A stretch of 64,000 nucleotides of DNA from NCBI GenBank assembly GCA_947492925.1, contig CANLOQ010000002.1, positions 1 to 64,000 of the forward strand. The letters run 5' to 3'. The notes beneath the pieces are model-generated. The model ran no database searches and had not been told where the DNA came from. It saw only the letters and a list, made by a program, of their open reading frames with translations. Origin of the DNA: an uncultured Sulfitobacter sp. GTDB taxonomy: Bacteria; Pseudomonadota; Alphaproteobacteria; Rhodobacterales; Rhodobacteraceae. A program made the position numbers and the translations under genes. Numbering within the stretch: position 1 is the stretch's first letter; every line of letters starts with the position of its first letter. Positions 25,085 through 35,425 of this stretch are shown in pieces.

Positions 25085-26335
25085 TCAGTGCAGGTTGGGC
25101 TGATTGCCCATGCCTTTTTCGTCGATCATCAGTCCTTTTTGGAAACGATCAAAGCGGTAGGCCGTGGCGGTCGGGTGGGGGGCATCATTTGCCAGAAGAT
25201 GGGCAAAGCAGAAGCCGCTTGCCGGGGTTGCCTTGAACCCGCCGTAGCACCAGCCGCCGTTGAAATAGAGCCCGTCGATATGGGTGCGGTCGATGATCGG
25301 GGAGCCGTCCATCGACATGTCCATGATCCCGCCCCACATGCGCAGCAACCGCGCGCGTCCAAACGCCGGGAAAATCGCCATGCCGCCTTCGCACACGTCC
25401 TCGACTGTGGGCAGGTTGCCGCGCTGGGCGTAGGAATTGTAGCCGTCCAGATCACCGCCAAAGACCAATCCGCCCTTGTCGGACTGGCTGACATAGAAAT
25501 GGCCCGCCCCGAATGTGATGACGCCGGGCAGCACGGGTTTCAGACCTTCGCTGACAAACGCCTGAAGGACATGGCTTTCGATGGGCAGGCGCATTTCGGC
25601 CTTGGCCATGAGCCTGCCGGATGAACCCGCCACGGCGCAGCCCACCTTGGTGGCTCCGATAAACCCGCGTGAGGTTTCAACCCCGAGGCATTTGCCGTTC
25701 TCGATCCGAAAACCGGTGACTTCGCAGTTCTGGATGATATCGACACCGTTGCTGTCCGCGCCGCGTGCGTAGCCCCATGCCACCGCGTCATGGCGCACGG
25801 TGCCGCCCCGGTGCTGTGCCAGCCCGCCCTGAATTGGAAAACGCGCATCGTTTGTGTTGAGAAACGGATAGCGCGCCTTGATCTGCTTGGTCGTCAGCAT
25901 CTCTGCATCTGCGCCGTTCAGGATCATCGCATTGCCGCGCCGGATGAACGCGTCGCGCTGCGCATCCGAATGAATGAGATTCAGGATCCCGCGTTGAGAG
26001 ATCATCGCGTTGTAGTTCAGATCCTGCTCAAGCCCTTCCCAAAGCTTGAGCGAAAATTCGTAAAAGGGTTCGTTGCCGTCCAGCAGATAGTTTGACCGGA
26101 TGATGGTGGTGTTGCGGCCCACGTTACCGCCACCGATCCAGCCTTTTTCGATGACAGCGATGCGCTTTTGTTTATATTCTTTGGCAAGATAATACGCTGC
26201 CGCAAGGCCGTGGCCGCCGCCGCCGATGATCACATAGTCATAATGGCTTTGCGGCTCAGGCTCGCGCCACGCCGGTTGCCAGCCCTTGTGGCCGGTCAAG
26301 GCTTCCTTGATGACTTTGAAACCCGAATAACGCAT
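25085..26335 (-). CDS. mgdA: N-methylglutamate dehydrogenase beta-type (flavin) subunit
   Basis: A 416-residue SoxB-type flavoprotein, the catalytic amine-oxidising subunit. The FAD motif GGGGHGLAAAYYLA is near residue 38, and the segment GRNTTIIRSNY follows. RHDAVAWGYAR near residue 180 matches the region that carries covalently bound FMN on histidine in sarcosine oxidase beta. The C-terminal GGWCYGGFKATPASG is conserved. First gene of mgdABCD, divergent from tmoX with a 269-bp gap. Confidence 0.9.
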   Translation of the reverse strand: MRYSGFKVIKEALTGHKGWQPAWREPEPQSHYDYVIIGGGGHGLAAAYYLAKEYKQKRIAVIEKGWIGGGNVGRNTTIIRSNYLLDGNEPFYEFSLKLWEGLEQDLNYNAMISQRGILNLIHSDAQRDAFIRRGNAMILNGADAEMLTTKQIKARYPFLNTNDARFPIQGGLAQHRGGTVRHDAVAWGYARGADSNGVDIIQNCEVTGFRIENGKCLGVETSRGFIGATKVGCAVAGSSGRLMAKAEMRLPIESHVLQAFVSEGLKPVLPGVITFGAGHFYVSQSDKGGLVFGGDLDGYNSYAQRGNLPTVEDVCEGGMAIFPAFGRARLLRMWGGIMDMSMDGSPIIDRTHIDGLYFNGGWCYGGFKATPASGFCFAHLLANDAPHPTATAYRFDRFQKGLMIDEKGMGNQPNLH

Positions 26336-26450
26336 TCCGAACCCCTTTTCTTAACCAGTTGGCCCAAGCCCCACCTGTTGTGAAGTTTGAGATTGGACGC
26401 CCGGCACCGCATTTGCGACATCACGATCTTGGACACTTTTCTCGTACTGA

Positions 26451-26466
26451 CAAGAAAAAAACTTGA
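26451..26466 (+). promoter_or_regulatory. A-tract motif between mgdA and tmoX
   Basis: CAAGAAAAAAACTTGA lies 116 bp from the mgdA ATG and 138 bp from the tmoX ATG. It shares AAGAAAAAAA[GC]TT with the sites upstream of mgsA and dmmD; here CAAG and CTTG at its ends also make it palindromic. Confidence 0.45.
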
Positions 26467-27546
<1,080 letters not shown>

Positions 27547-27572
27547 GCCCGGCCCACCCTTTTTGTCTTGTT

Positions 27573-27596
27573 CCCCGTCCGGTTCTCCGGGCGGGG
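27573..27596 (+). terminator. Intercistronic hairpin between tmoX and tmoW
   Basis: CCCCGTCCGG (27573-27582) and CCGGGCGGGG (27587-27596) pair over 10 bp with one G-T pair and a TTCT tetraloop, followed by ACAG rather than a U-run. Likely stabilises the tmoX mRNA end. Confidence 0.65.
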
Positions 27597-27618
27597 ACAG
27601 CTACCTGCGAGGATCAGT

Positions 27619-28641
27619 ATGTCCACCGATGCCCCCGTCATTTCATGCAAGAACGTATGGAAAATTTTTGGACCTGATCCCGAGGGATTCCTGAAAAACA
27701 TGCCCGATGGCATGAGTTTTGATGACATCCGTGCCGCGGGGTATATCGCGGGCGTCAAGGATGTCTCGATTGACGTTCACAAAGGTGAAATGCTGGTCAT
27801 CATGGGCCTGTCGGGGTCCGGCAAATCCACGCTTGTGCGTTGTTTTTCGCGGTTGCACGAAATTACCGGCGGTACGATCACCGTCGAAGGTCAGGACATC
27901 ATGTCTTTGGCCGAAAAGGATCTGATTGAATTACGCCGTTCCAAGATGGGCATGGTTTTCCAGTCGTTCGGCTTGTTGCCGCACCGGAGCGTTCTTGAGA
28001 ACGTGGCCTTCCCGCTTGAAATGCGCGGCCAGGACAAACACACGCGGCGCGAACGTGCACTTGAGGTGGTCAAGCTGGTTGGGCTTGAAGGACGCGAAGA
28101 CTATTTCCCGCGCGAATTGTCCGGCGGTCAGCAGCAGCGCGTCGGAATCGCGCGTAGCCTCGCCATTGAGCCGGACATCTGGTTTCTGGACGAACCGTTC
28201 AGCGCGCTTGACCCACTGATCCGCAAAGAAATGCAGGATGAATTTCTGCGGCTTCAGCAAATGCTGAACAAAACCATTGTCTTTATCACCCATGATTTTG
28301 ACGAAGCGCTTCGGCTGGCTGACCGCATTGCGATCATGAAGGATGGCGCGGTCGAGCAATGTGACACCCCGGACCAGATCGTCCTGCATCCCGCAACGGA
28401 ATACGTGCGCAAGTTCACCGAGGACATCGACAAGGCGCGTGTGGTACACGCGGGCGTGCTGGCGCAGGCCGGTGCCACGGGGGAAGGCGCACCGCTGGAT
28501 GCGATGACAACCGTGCATGATATGGCGCGGATGCTGGTGAATGACACACGCGACATGATCCCGGTCAAACGCGGTGAAGAGCTGATTGGTGCGATGCCGC
28601 GCAGAGAGGCGCTGGACATTCTGCTGGGCGCCGAAACATGA
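27619..28641 (+). CDS. tmoW: TMAO ABC transporter, ATP-binding protein
   Basis: A 340-residue ATPase of the glycine betaine/proline (ProV/OpuAA) class. Walker A GLSGSGKST is near residues 62-70, the signature LSGGQQQRVGIARSL near 167, and WFLDEPFSALDP near 188. A C-terminal CBS-like part (about 280-340) is typical of the class. The start is ATG 27619 (MSTDAPVISC) after GGATCA. Its stop overlaps the tmoV start by 4 nt. Confidence 0.9.
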   Translation: MSTDAPVISCKNVWKIFGPDPEGFLKNMPDGMSFDDIRAAGYIAGVKDVSIDVHKGEMLVIMGLSGSGKSTLVRCFSRLHEITGGTITVEGQDIMSLAEKDLIELRRSKMGMVFQSFGLLPHRSVLENVAFPLEMRGQDKHTRRERALEVVKLVGLEGREDYFPRELSGGQQQRVGIARSLAIEPDIWFLDEPFSALDPLIRKEMQDEFLRLQQMLNKTIVFITHDFDEALRLADRIAIMKDGAVEQCDTPDQIVLHPATEYVRKFTEDIDKARVVHAGVLAQAGATGEGAPLDAMTTVHDMARMLVNDTRDMIPVKRGEELIGAMPRREALDILLGAET

Positions 28642-30614
28642 GCGTCCAGACCGCAGATTTCGCGTCCGAGCCGCGCACGTTCAGCCGGACACAGATCGGG
28701 ATTGCGCTGCTGGGAACGGCGGTCCTGCTGACGTTTCTGCAGTATATCGGTGCGCTGCCTGCATGGCTGCACCGACTGCCGGAAACGGTTATTCCCAATT
28801 TTGCCGTCTGGCTGGACGCCATTTTCAACTTTATCAAGGATGATCTGGGCTTGCTTGCCCTCACCCGGTTCTTGACCGAAGGGCTGGAATGGTTGCTGGA
28901 CTTTTCGGCCAATATCTTTTTTGGCAAGCGGCGTTTTCCCAATATTGGTCCGATGCCCTGGACCGCCGTTGCCGCCGTTGCGGCGGTGATCGGTTATTAT
29001 CTGGGCGGGTGGCGTCTGGCGCTGCTGGGCGGTGGGACGATGGTCTGGACCGCGCTGATTGGGCAATGGAAAATCGCGATGCAGACGATGTCTGTGCTGG
29101 CCATTGCCGCACCGCTAGCGTTTGTGATTGGTCTGTCGCTTGGCATTGCTGCGTGGAAATATCCGTGGGTTGACCGTGTAATCAAACCGGTTTTGTCGGT
29201 TCTGCAAACCTTGCCCTTCTTTACCTACCTTCTGCCTGCGGTGATCTTTTTCAAGGTTGGTCCGACCGCCGGGGCGGTTGCCACGACAATCTACGCTATC
29301 CCGCCGATGATCCTGATGACGACGCTTGGCCTCAAGAAGGTATCGCCGGAAGTGGTGGAGGCGGGCAAGATGAGTGGATGCACCCGTGGCCAGATGCTGC
29401 GCCATGTCTATATTCCGTCCGCGCGTACCGACATTCTGGTGGGCGTGAACCAGGTTATCATGCTGTGTCTGGCGATGGTGGTTTTGACAGCCTTTATCGG
29501 CATGCCGGGTCTGGGTGCCAAGCTGCTTGCGATGATGGGCAGTTTCAAGCTGGGGCGGTCCTTTGAGATTGGCGTTACGATTGTCTTGCTCGCCGTTATG
29601 TTGGACCGGATGTCGAAGGCATGGGTGACCAAACAGCCCGAGCATTTTGAACGCGGCACCCCGTTTTTGAAGCGGCACAGCATGCTGTTGCTGGGTGTCG
29701 GCCTGTTTGCGTTCTTTACAGTGCTGTCGATGATTGTGCCTTTTTTTGGTGAAGTGGGCCGGGGGCAGGATTTCAGCCAGGGCAAAGAGCTGGATAATCT
29801 GATCAAGGGTTTTCTGAATATTGAATGGGTCAAGGCGACGACCGGCTTTTTACGTGCGTTTCTGAATGTTCAGATTCTGATACCGTTTCGAAACTTCATG
29901 CTGTCGATCCCCACACCGGCGTTCATTTTGTTGATTGCGACCTTTGCCTTCCTGTTGGCCGGGCGACGCGAAGCGATCTATGCGGTGATCTTCTTTTCGC
30001 TTGTGGCCTTGTCCGGCTGGTGGGACCGCGCGATCATCACGCTTTATTCGGTGATATCTGCGGTCAGCCTTGCGGCGTTGATCGGGCTGCCCATTGGCAT
30101 CATCGCCGCGCGCACCGAGAAATGGTCACAGCGGGTGCTGCTGATCTGTGACACGGCGCAGACCTTTCCCAGTTTTGTCTATCTGATCCCGGCGATCATG
30201 CTGTTTGGCATCACGGACATTGCAGTGATCTTTTCCATCCTGATCTTTGCGATGGTCCCGCTGACCCGCTACACGATCGAGGGCCTGCGCACGGTGCCCG
30301 GCGAGATGACCGAGGCCGCTGACATGGCGGGGGCCACGCGCATGCAAAAGCTTTGGAGCGTGCAGCTGCCGCTAGCCCTGCCGACAATGGCCATTGGTTT
30401 TAATCAGGCGATCATGTTTGCGTTCTTTATGGTGATCATTGCGGCGTTTATCGGCACGCAGGATCTGGGACAGGAATTGCAGCGTACGCTTGCCGGGACC
30501 GATCTGGGCAAGAACTTTGTGCTGGGCATTTGTGTGTCGCTGATGGCTTTGACCTTTGATCTGACGATCATGAAATGGGCGTCGGACAAAAAGCGGATGC
30601 TTGGGCTGGAGTAA
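28638..30614 (+). CDS. tmoV: TMAO ABC transporter, fused double permease
   Basis: A 658-residue permease made of two ProW-like halves (about 90-330 and 420-655), each with its own EAA-type loop: SPEVVEAGKMSGCTRGQML in the first half and GEMTEAADMAGATRMQKLW in the second. Both halves are in one chain, so the transporter needs a single tmoV product instead of a dimer. It overlaps tmoW by 4 nt and ends 82 bp before the convergent LysR gene. Confidence 0.9.
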   Translation: MSVQTADFASEPRTFSRTQIGIALLGTAVLLTFLQYIGALPAWLHRLPETVIPNFAVWLDAIFNFIKDDLGLLALTRFLTEGLEWLLDFSANIFFGKRRFPNIGPMPWTAVAAVAAVIGYYLGGWRLALLGGGTMVWTALIGQWKIAMQTMSVLAIAAPLAFVIGLSLGIAAWKYPWVDRVIKPVLSVLQTLPFFTYLLPAVIFFKVGPTAGAVATTIYAIPPMILMTTLGLKKVSPEVVEAGKMSGCTRGQMLRHVYIPSARTDILVGVNQVIMLCLAMVVLTAFIGMPGLGAKLLAMMGSFKLGRSFEIGVTIVLLAVMLDRMSKAWVTKQPEHFERGTPFLKRHSMLLLGVGLFAFFTVLSMIVPFFGEVGRGQDFSQGKELDNLIKGFLNIEWVKATTGFLRAFLNVQILIPFRNFMLSIPTPAFILLIATFAFLLAGRREAIYAVIFFSLVALSGWWDRAIITLYSVISAVSLAALIGLPIGIIAARTEKWSQRVLLICDTAQTFPSFVYLIPAIMLFGITDIAVIFSILIFAMVPLTRYTIEGLRTVPGEMTEAADMAGATRMQKLWSVQLPLALPTMAIGFNQAIMFAFFMVIIAAFIGTQDLGQELQRTLAGTDLGKNFVLGICVSLMALTFDLTIMKWASDKKRMLGLE

Positions 30615-30696
30615 TGTCTGCCGCCGTGTGAGCGGGGGGTGATCCGGGTGTTTGGACAGGCAGAGTGGGATATTCCCGGGCGTTCTGTCGCGCGAT

Positions 30697-31602
30697 TTAG
30701 CCACCTTTTTGGTCATGCCCTGACCCTTTTCGGGGGTCTTTGGCCGCGCCCAGCAACGCCAGAAGGGCAGGCGTGTGGCGGGCGAGCGCCCCGTCGCGGG
30801 GCGTGGCAAGGACCAGCTTTCTATGTGCGGCGGTCGGCAGGGGGATCGTGCGCACATCGTCTGCGCGGTATCTGTCAACGTCGGGTGCGGGCAGCAGGGT
30901 AAATCCCAGCCCGGTTGAAACGCATTCCATAATCGCCTCAAGATTGTCGAGCACGATTGTTTCGGCGGTTGCCGGGCGCGGATGCCCGCGCATTTCCTGC
31001 GCGATCACCTTGCCGATTCCAGTGTCGGGCATGAAATGGAAGAATGGCCGGTTCAGTAGCAAACCGGCCAAGCCTTCGTGCAGCAGGCTGTTGTGGGCGG
31101 CAAAAACGAAGGGTTCGGCGTAGAGCATGGATTGCACAAGCCCGTCTGGCAGACCGTCCGCATCTGTGAGGATTGCTGCATCAAGCTGGCCCTGTTTTAC
31201 CTTGGTCTGAAGATCGCGGGACAGCCCGGTTTCAAATTCAAAGGTTGCGTCAGGTGCGTCGCGTTTGGCGCGCTGCAAAAAGCCTGGCAGCAAGCGCACC
31301 GCAGCCGTGGTGATGAACCCGATGTGGAATTGACCGACAAGCCGGTCGCCGGGTTGGCAAAGCTGCAAAAGGGCGTCTTCACGATGCAGCAGCGGGACCG
31401 CCGCGTCGACGACGCTGCGCCCAATGGGGGTGAGCCGGGGCGGGCGCACGGTGCGGTCGAAAAGTGTGACACCCAGTTCTGTTTCAAGTGATTTCATCTG
31501 CATCGACAGGGCCGAAAGGGTCATATTCAGCTGCTCTGCTGCCTTGGCAAAAGAGCCGACCCTTGCGATGCGGATCAATGTTTGAAGGGATCTGGTCTGC
31601 AT
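30697..31602 (-). CDS. LysR-family transcriptional regulator
   Basis: A 301-residue LysR-type regulator. The N-terminal helix-turn-helix (LQTLIRIARVGSFAKAAEQL, about 5-24) is followed by the periplasmic-binding-like effector domain (about 90-290). It is divergent from the acyl-CoA-dehydrogenase-fold gene with a 94-bp shared promoter region, the classical arrangement in which LysR proteins control the neighbour in response to its substrate. Confidence 0.9.
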   Translation of the reverse strand: MQTRSLQTLIRIARVGSFAKAAEQLNMTLSALSMQMKSLETELGVTLFDRTVRPPRLTPIGRSVVDAAVPLLHREDALLQLCQPGDRLVGQFHIGFITTAAVRLLPGFLQRAKRDAPDATFEFETGLSRDLQTKVKQGQLDAAILTDADGLPDGLVQSMLYAEPFVFAAHNSLLHEGLAGLLLNRPFFHFMPDTGIGKVIAQEMRGHPRPATAETIVLDNLEAIMECVSTGLGFTLLPAPDVDRYRADDVRTIPLPTAAHRKLVLATPRDGALARHTPALLALLGAAKDPRKGSGHDQKGG

Positions 31603-31696
31603 TAAATCAACATAAGCTGAACTTGATATTAAATCTTATTACGTTGTGCTGAATTTTTGCAAGCCTATCCTGCGGGTACGATGGAAAGGAACAGCG

Positions 31697-32914
31697 ATGG
31701 CACATCGACTTGTTGGCGTGGCGCGGGATCTGGCACCGGTCTTTGAGAAGCGCGCAGCGGAATGGGACCGGACACGCAATTACTGCTGGGACAACGTCCG
31801 CGCGTTGACCGATGCAGGCATTATGGGAATGTCGATCCCCCAAGCTTATGGCGGGCAGGGGGCCAGCTTTCTGGATGTTGCCATGGTGGTTGAGGAGATA
31901 GCGAAGGTCTGTACCCTGACAGCGCGGGTGGTTGTAGAGGCCAACATGGGCGGCATCAGCGCCGTGATGGGGTATGGCACCGAAGCGCAAAAGGCCTATT
32001 GCGCGAGGTACGTGCTGGCCGGGGATAAACCTGCGATCTGCATTACCGAACCCGGCGCGGGCAGTGCGGCCACCCAGATGCAGACCACGGCGCGCAAGCG
32101 TGGAAATCGGTATGTGTTAAACGGCTGCAAACACTGGATAACGGGGGGCGGTGTATCAAAGCTCCACCTCGTGTTTGCCAGAGTTCTGGATGAGGCCGGG
32201 ACAGAGCAGGGGATTGGCGGGTTCATTCTTTTTGCCGATCCTGCCGGAGGAAATGTGCCCGAGGGTTTCAGTGTTGCAGGGCGCGCGCGCACGATGGGGT
32301 TGTGCGGTATGCCGGAGGCCGAATTGCGGTTCAAGGATGTGGAAATTGACGCGCAATGGTTGCTGCAACCGCCGTCGGGCCTCAAGCGCGGCTTTGCTGA
32401 TCTGATGAATGCCTATAATTCGCAACGTGTCGGCGCTGGTACGATCGCGATGGGTGTGGCTGCCGGTGCGCTGGAGCATGCCAGACGCTATCTGCTGGAA
32501 CGCGAACAATTCGGGCGACCGCTGGCGGAGTTTCAGGGCTTGCAGTGGATGCTGGCGGACATGGATACGCAGGTGCATGCCGCGCGGCTGATGCTGCACG
32601 ACGCGGCAGTCTCCGGTGGGGCGGGGGGCCATGCCTTTCCTGACATGACAACGGCGGCGCGGGCCAAGCTGTTTGCGTCGGAAATGGCGATCAAAGTTGT
32701 CAGCGATGCGCTTCAGATGTTCGGTGCGCGCGGTTACGGTGATGAGGAACCGCTTGAGCGGATGTACCGCGATGTGCGCATGTTCACGATTGGCGGGGGA
32801 ACGGCGCAGATTTTGCGGACGCAGATCGCGGGCAGTATTCTGGGGATCAGAACACCGCAGGCGCGGGACGGCTATGCCGAAGCCACTGCCGCTACACGTT
32901 TGGCGGCCGAGTAG
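31697..32914 (+). CDS. Acyl-CoA-dehydrogenase-fold protein lacking the catalytic glutamate
   Basis: A 405-residue flavoprotein of the ACAD family (CITEPGAGSAATQMQTTA near 120, QMFGARGYGDEEPLERMYRD near 345). The start is ATG 31697 after AAGGA. The usual base in the C-terminal xEGTxxI motif is glycine (TIGGGTAQILR), and the alternative position used by isovaleryl-CoA dehydrogenase is Gln243 (NSQRVGAG). Without a base, ordinary alpha,beta-dehydrogenation is doubtful. 3-Sulfinopropanoyl-CoA desulfinase is an ACAD-fold enzyme with such a replacement, so a lyase or desulfinase role is possible. The true substrate is unknown. Confidence 0.75.
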   Translation: MAHRLVGVARDLAPVFEKRAAEWDRTRNYCWDNVRALTDAGIMGMSIPQAYGGQGASFLDVAMVVEEIAKVCTLTARVVVEANMGGISAVMGYGTEAQKAYCARYVLAGDKPAICITEPGAGSAATQMQTTARKRGNRYVLNGCKHWITGGGVSKLHLVFARVLDEAGTEQGIGGFILFADPAGGNVPEGFSVAGRARTMGLCGMPEAELRFKDVEIDAQWLLQPPSGLKRGFADLMNAYNSQRVGAGTIAMGVAAGALEHARRYLLEREQFGRPLAEFQGLQWMLADMDTQVHAARLMLHDAAVSGGAGGHAFPDMTTAARAKLFASEMAIKVVSDALQMFGARGYGDEEPLERMYRDVRMFTIGGGTAQILRTQIAGSILGIRTPQARDGYAEATAATRLAAE

Positions 32915-32951
32915 GGCATCGCGGTGTTTGTATGCCGTTTGGAAAAAGTGA

Positions 32952-32975
32952 GCCGCACCCGATGGCGGATGCGGC
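32952..32975 (+). terminator. Hairpin after the ACAD-fold gene
   Basis: GCCGCA (32952-32957) pairs with TGCGGC (32970-32975), with a further CCG-CGG inside after one mismatch and an ATGG loop. ATTGTGTTTT follows. A moderate intrinsic terminator, 38 bp after the stop codon. Confidence 0.6.
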
Positions 32976-33055
32976 ATTGTGTTTTGGTTGGCCACAAGAG
33001 TGGCACAGATCAGACTTGCCAGCCCCGCGCCCAAACCGAGCGCAGGACCGGTTGA

Positions 33056-35425
33056 TCAGAACATGAAGTAGGCGTCTGTCAGCGTTGGAATGGCGATGTT
33101 TTCCAGCGTCAGGCTGCCGCCACCGTCCCAGTTGATCGTTGTGTTTGACCCGCCACCGCTTGTCACCACCGAAGATGTTGCATCGCGCCAGTCCTGATCA
33201 GACGCGCCGCCGTTGGTCACGCTGAAGGATGAAATGTCGATGGTATCGAACGCGGTCATGTCGGTGATCCGGTCATCGCCCTCGTTCGCGTTCATGACAA
33301 ATGTGTCAGCTTCGCCGCCGCCGGACATGGTGTCATTGCCCAGAGCGCCGATGATTTCGTCGATCCCAGCACCGCCGAATGCTTCGTCGTTACCATCGCC
33401 CAGGTTCATTTTGTCATTGCCGTCGCCGCCGAAGACCTTGTCGTTGCCGTCACCGGCGAAGACGTTGTCATTGCCCGCCTGGGTGAAGATCAGATCGTTG
33501 CCGTTCTGCGCAAAGACCAGATCATTGCCGGAGCCGGTGTTGATGATGTCGTTGTCGCCGCCGCCGTTGGCGATGTCGTTCTGATCACCACCGAAGATAC
33601 GGTCAGATCCAGAGCCGCCGTAAATCCGGTCAAAGCCCGCGCCGCCGAACAGCAGGTCATTGCCCGCGCCGCCAAACAGCAGATCCTCGTCGTCACCGCC
33701 GTTGACCACATCGTTGCCGTCACCGCCCGAGACGACGTCCTTGTCCCCTTCTCCGCGCAGGTTGTCGTTGCCTGCATCGCCCTGCAGGTTGTCCACGCCG
33801 TCACCGCCGTTGATGGTGTCGTTGCCTGCCAGACCTTCCAGCATGTTGGCCGCCGCATTGCCGGTAATTTCGTCGTCGCCGCTGCCGCCGGTTGCGTTTT
33901 CAACGATCGTTCCGGAAGAGATGGTAAAGCCGCCGGGGATCACACCGCCGCCGTCCTTGAGATAGGAGACTGGCCCGCCGCTGGTCAGCGGCGCGGCGTC
34001 CAGCGTCGCCTCTCGCAGGTCGATCACCGCATCGCGCGTGCTGCCCCCGGCCGAGATTTCATCGGTGCCGCCAACATCCTGAATGGTTTCAAAGAAGGTG
34101 CCGGCCCCCACGGTGTCGGGCAGGGTGTAGGTGTCTGCCGCTGCGGTGGGGGGCGGTGCAACGCCATATAGATTGATCAGCGCCTGCAAATCCCACGCGC
34201 CAAAGTTGCCACGGTTGCCGTAGGCTTCTTCCGATGTGCCTTGGGCCGCCCAGCCGTCGCGGTAGGCCATGATTGAATTGATCGGATCGTTGAAACCAAG
34301 GGCCCCGCCGGAAAATGCGCTGGCCCCGGTCATGCCCAAAAGGACGCCGCTGCCGACGCTGGTGTCATGGGTGTGACCCAGACCAAGCGCATGGCCGATT
34401 TCGTGGACAAGCGTTTCATAGCCCTGACCGCCCTGATCCTTGCCGTTGAGCCAGCGGTCAGAGATCGTGTGATTCATGCGAATGCTGGATTCGGTATGCC
34501 CGCCTGAGGTTTGTGAGCCTGCGGTGCCAAGGCTTCCTGAATCGTCGTTTTTGAAGAAGTCGAGTTCGGCATCAGCAAATGTTGTGGTTTCAACAAAGGT
34601 GACGTCGATCATGCTTTCGATTTCATCAAGTGCCTGCCGCACGATGAGCTTTTCCGCCGCGGTCCAGTCTTCTTCGCCCGTCCAGGCCGCCTGGCTCCCG
34701 GCGGCCAACAGACCGCCGTAGTTGGACAGCTGGCCATCATCACCGAAGAAATACATGATCGCATTCTGATCGGCACCGAGCAGGGGGCGCGTGCCCTGCA
34801 CGGCGGCAACCGGCAAGACTTCACCCGGCGTGACCGGGTCAAACAATTCTGCTGAAAGCGTATATGTACCCGTGTATAGATCGTTGTACGCGGCTGCCGA
34901 TACAAAATAGGTGCCGGAACTTGTTGTGGTGTAGCTCAGCTCGGCATTTACACCCGGGCCGCCATCGTCGTCCGAAGCAAGAAACCCCCCCGCAGAATCG
35001 TAGAGCCGCAGAAGGGGGTCGGACAGCGTGACGCCGTCCATCGCGAAAATATAGGTTTCGCCTGCGTCAAGTTCGATCGCGAACCAGTCACGGTCACCCG
35101 CGACGTCGAGTTCTTCGTTGACGTTGCCGCCAACGGCGAGGGTTCCCGTGGTATCCGTGCCCGCCGAAATCAGGTCTTCGATGGCAACGCCATTGCGCTG
35201 GGCACCCGACGGTTCGGGGATGACCTTGATCCTTGGCGCGACATCGCCGGTGGCAAGCTCGACAACAACGCCTGCTTCGGGGTTCGCCTCGATACATCCC
35301 AAACAAGCGCAGCCTGTCTCATGCACGACTGGCACCGGTTCGTACCGCACCACTGTAAAACGGTCGTGGGTTTCGTCGATGTGGGGATTGGGGTTGAAAC
35401 GCGTCATGTGAAAATGCTGTGTCAT
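33056..35425 (-). CDS. RTX serralysin-like metalloprotease (M10 type) with pre-peptidase domain
   Basis: A 789-residue secreted protease without a Sec signal, as expected for type I secretion. A pre-peptidase beta-sandwich lies at about 88-190. The zinc motif HEIGHALGLGH is near 341-351 with Met-turn SIMAY near 384. Around 510-700 there are about a dozen calcium-binding GGxGxD nonapeptides, followed by a C-terminal secretion domain ending DAYFMF. The N-terminus has a cluster of three Cys (CACLGC). No type I ABC exporter gene is nearby, so it must use one encoded elsewhere. Confidence 0.9.
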   Translation of the reverse strand: MTQHFHMTRFNPNPHIDETHDRFTVVRYEPVPVVHETGCACLGCIEANPEAGVVVELATGDVAPRIKVIPEPSGAQRNGVAIEDLISAGTDTTGTLAVGGNVNEELDVAGDRDWFAIELDAGETYIFAMDGVTLSDPLLRLYDSAGGFLASDDDGGPGVNAELSYTTTSSGTYFVSAAAYNDLYTGTYTLSAELFDPVTPGEVLPVAAVQGTRPLLGADQNAIMYFFGDDGQLSNYGGLLAAGSQAAWTGEEDWTAAEKLIVRQALDEIESMIDVTFVETTTFADAELDFFKNDDSGSLGTAGSQTSGGHTESSIRMNHTISDRWLNGKDQGGQGYETLVHEIGHALGLGHTHDTSVGSGVLLGMTGASAFSGGALGFNDPINSIMAYRDGWAAQGTSEEAYGNRGNFGAWDLQALINLYGVAPPPTAAADTYTLPDTVGAGTFFETIQDVGGTDEISAGGSTRDAVIDLREATLDAAPLTSGGPVSYLKDGGGVIPGGFTISSGTIVENATGGSGDDEITGNAAANMLEGLAGNDTINGGDGVDNLQGDAGNDNLRGEGDKDVVSGGDGNDVVNGGDDEDLLFGGAGNDLLFGGAGFDRIYGGSGSDRIFGGDQNDIANGGGDNDIINTGSGNDLVFAQNGNDLIFTQAGNDNVFAGDGNDKVFGGDGNDKMNLGDGNDEAFGGAGIDEIIGALGNDTMSGGGEADTFVMNANEGDDRITDMTAFDTIDISSFSVTNGGASDQDWRDATSSVVTSGGGSNTTINWDGGGSLTLENIAIPTLTDAYFMF

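Noticed and set aside
21292-26335. Annotation as heterotetrameric sarcosine oxidase soxBDAG
   Set aside because: Subunit homology is real, but gmaS, mgsABC, dmm and tmo in the same window, and a delta subunit without zinc ligands, fit N-methylglutamate dehydrogenase better. Sarcosine oxidase is not fully excluded.
33330-33900. Short regularly spaced DNA repeats that might suggest a CRISPR array or satellite
   Set aside because: They are the codons for GGxGxD calcium-binding nonapeptides in the RTX protease frame, with no conserved repeat/spacer structure.
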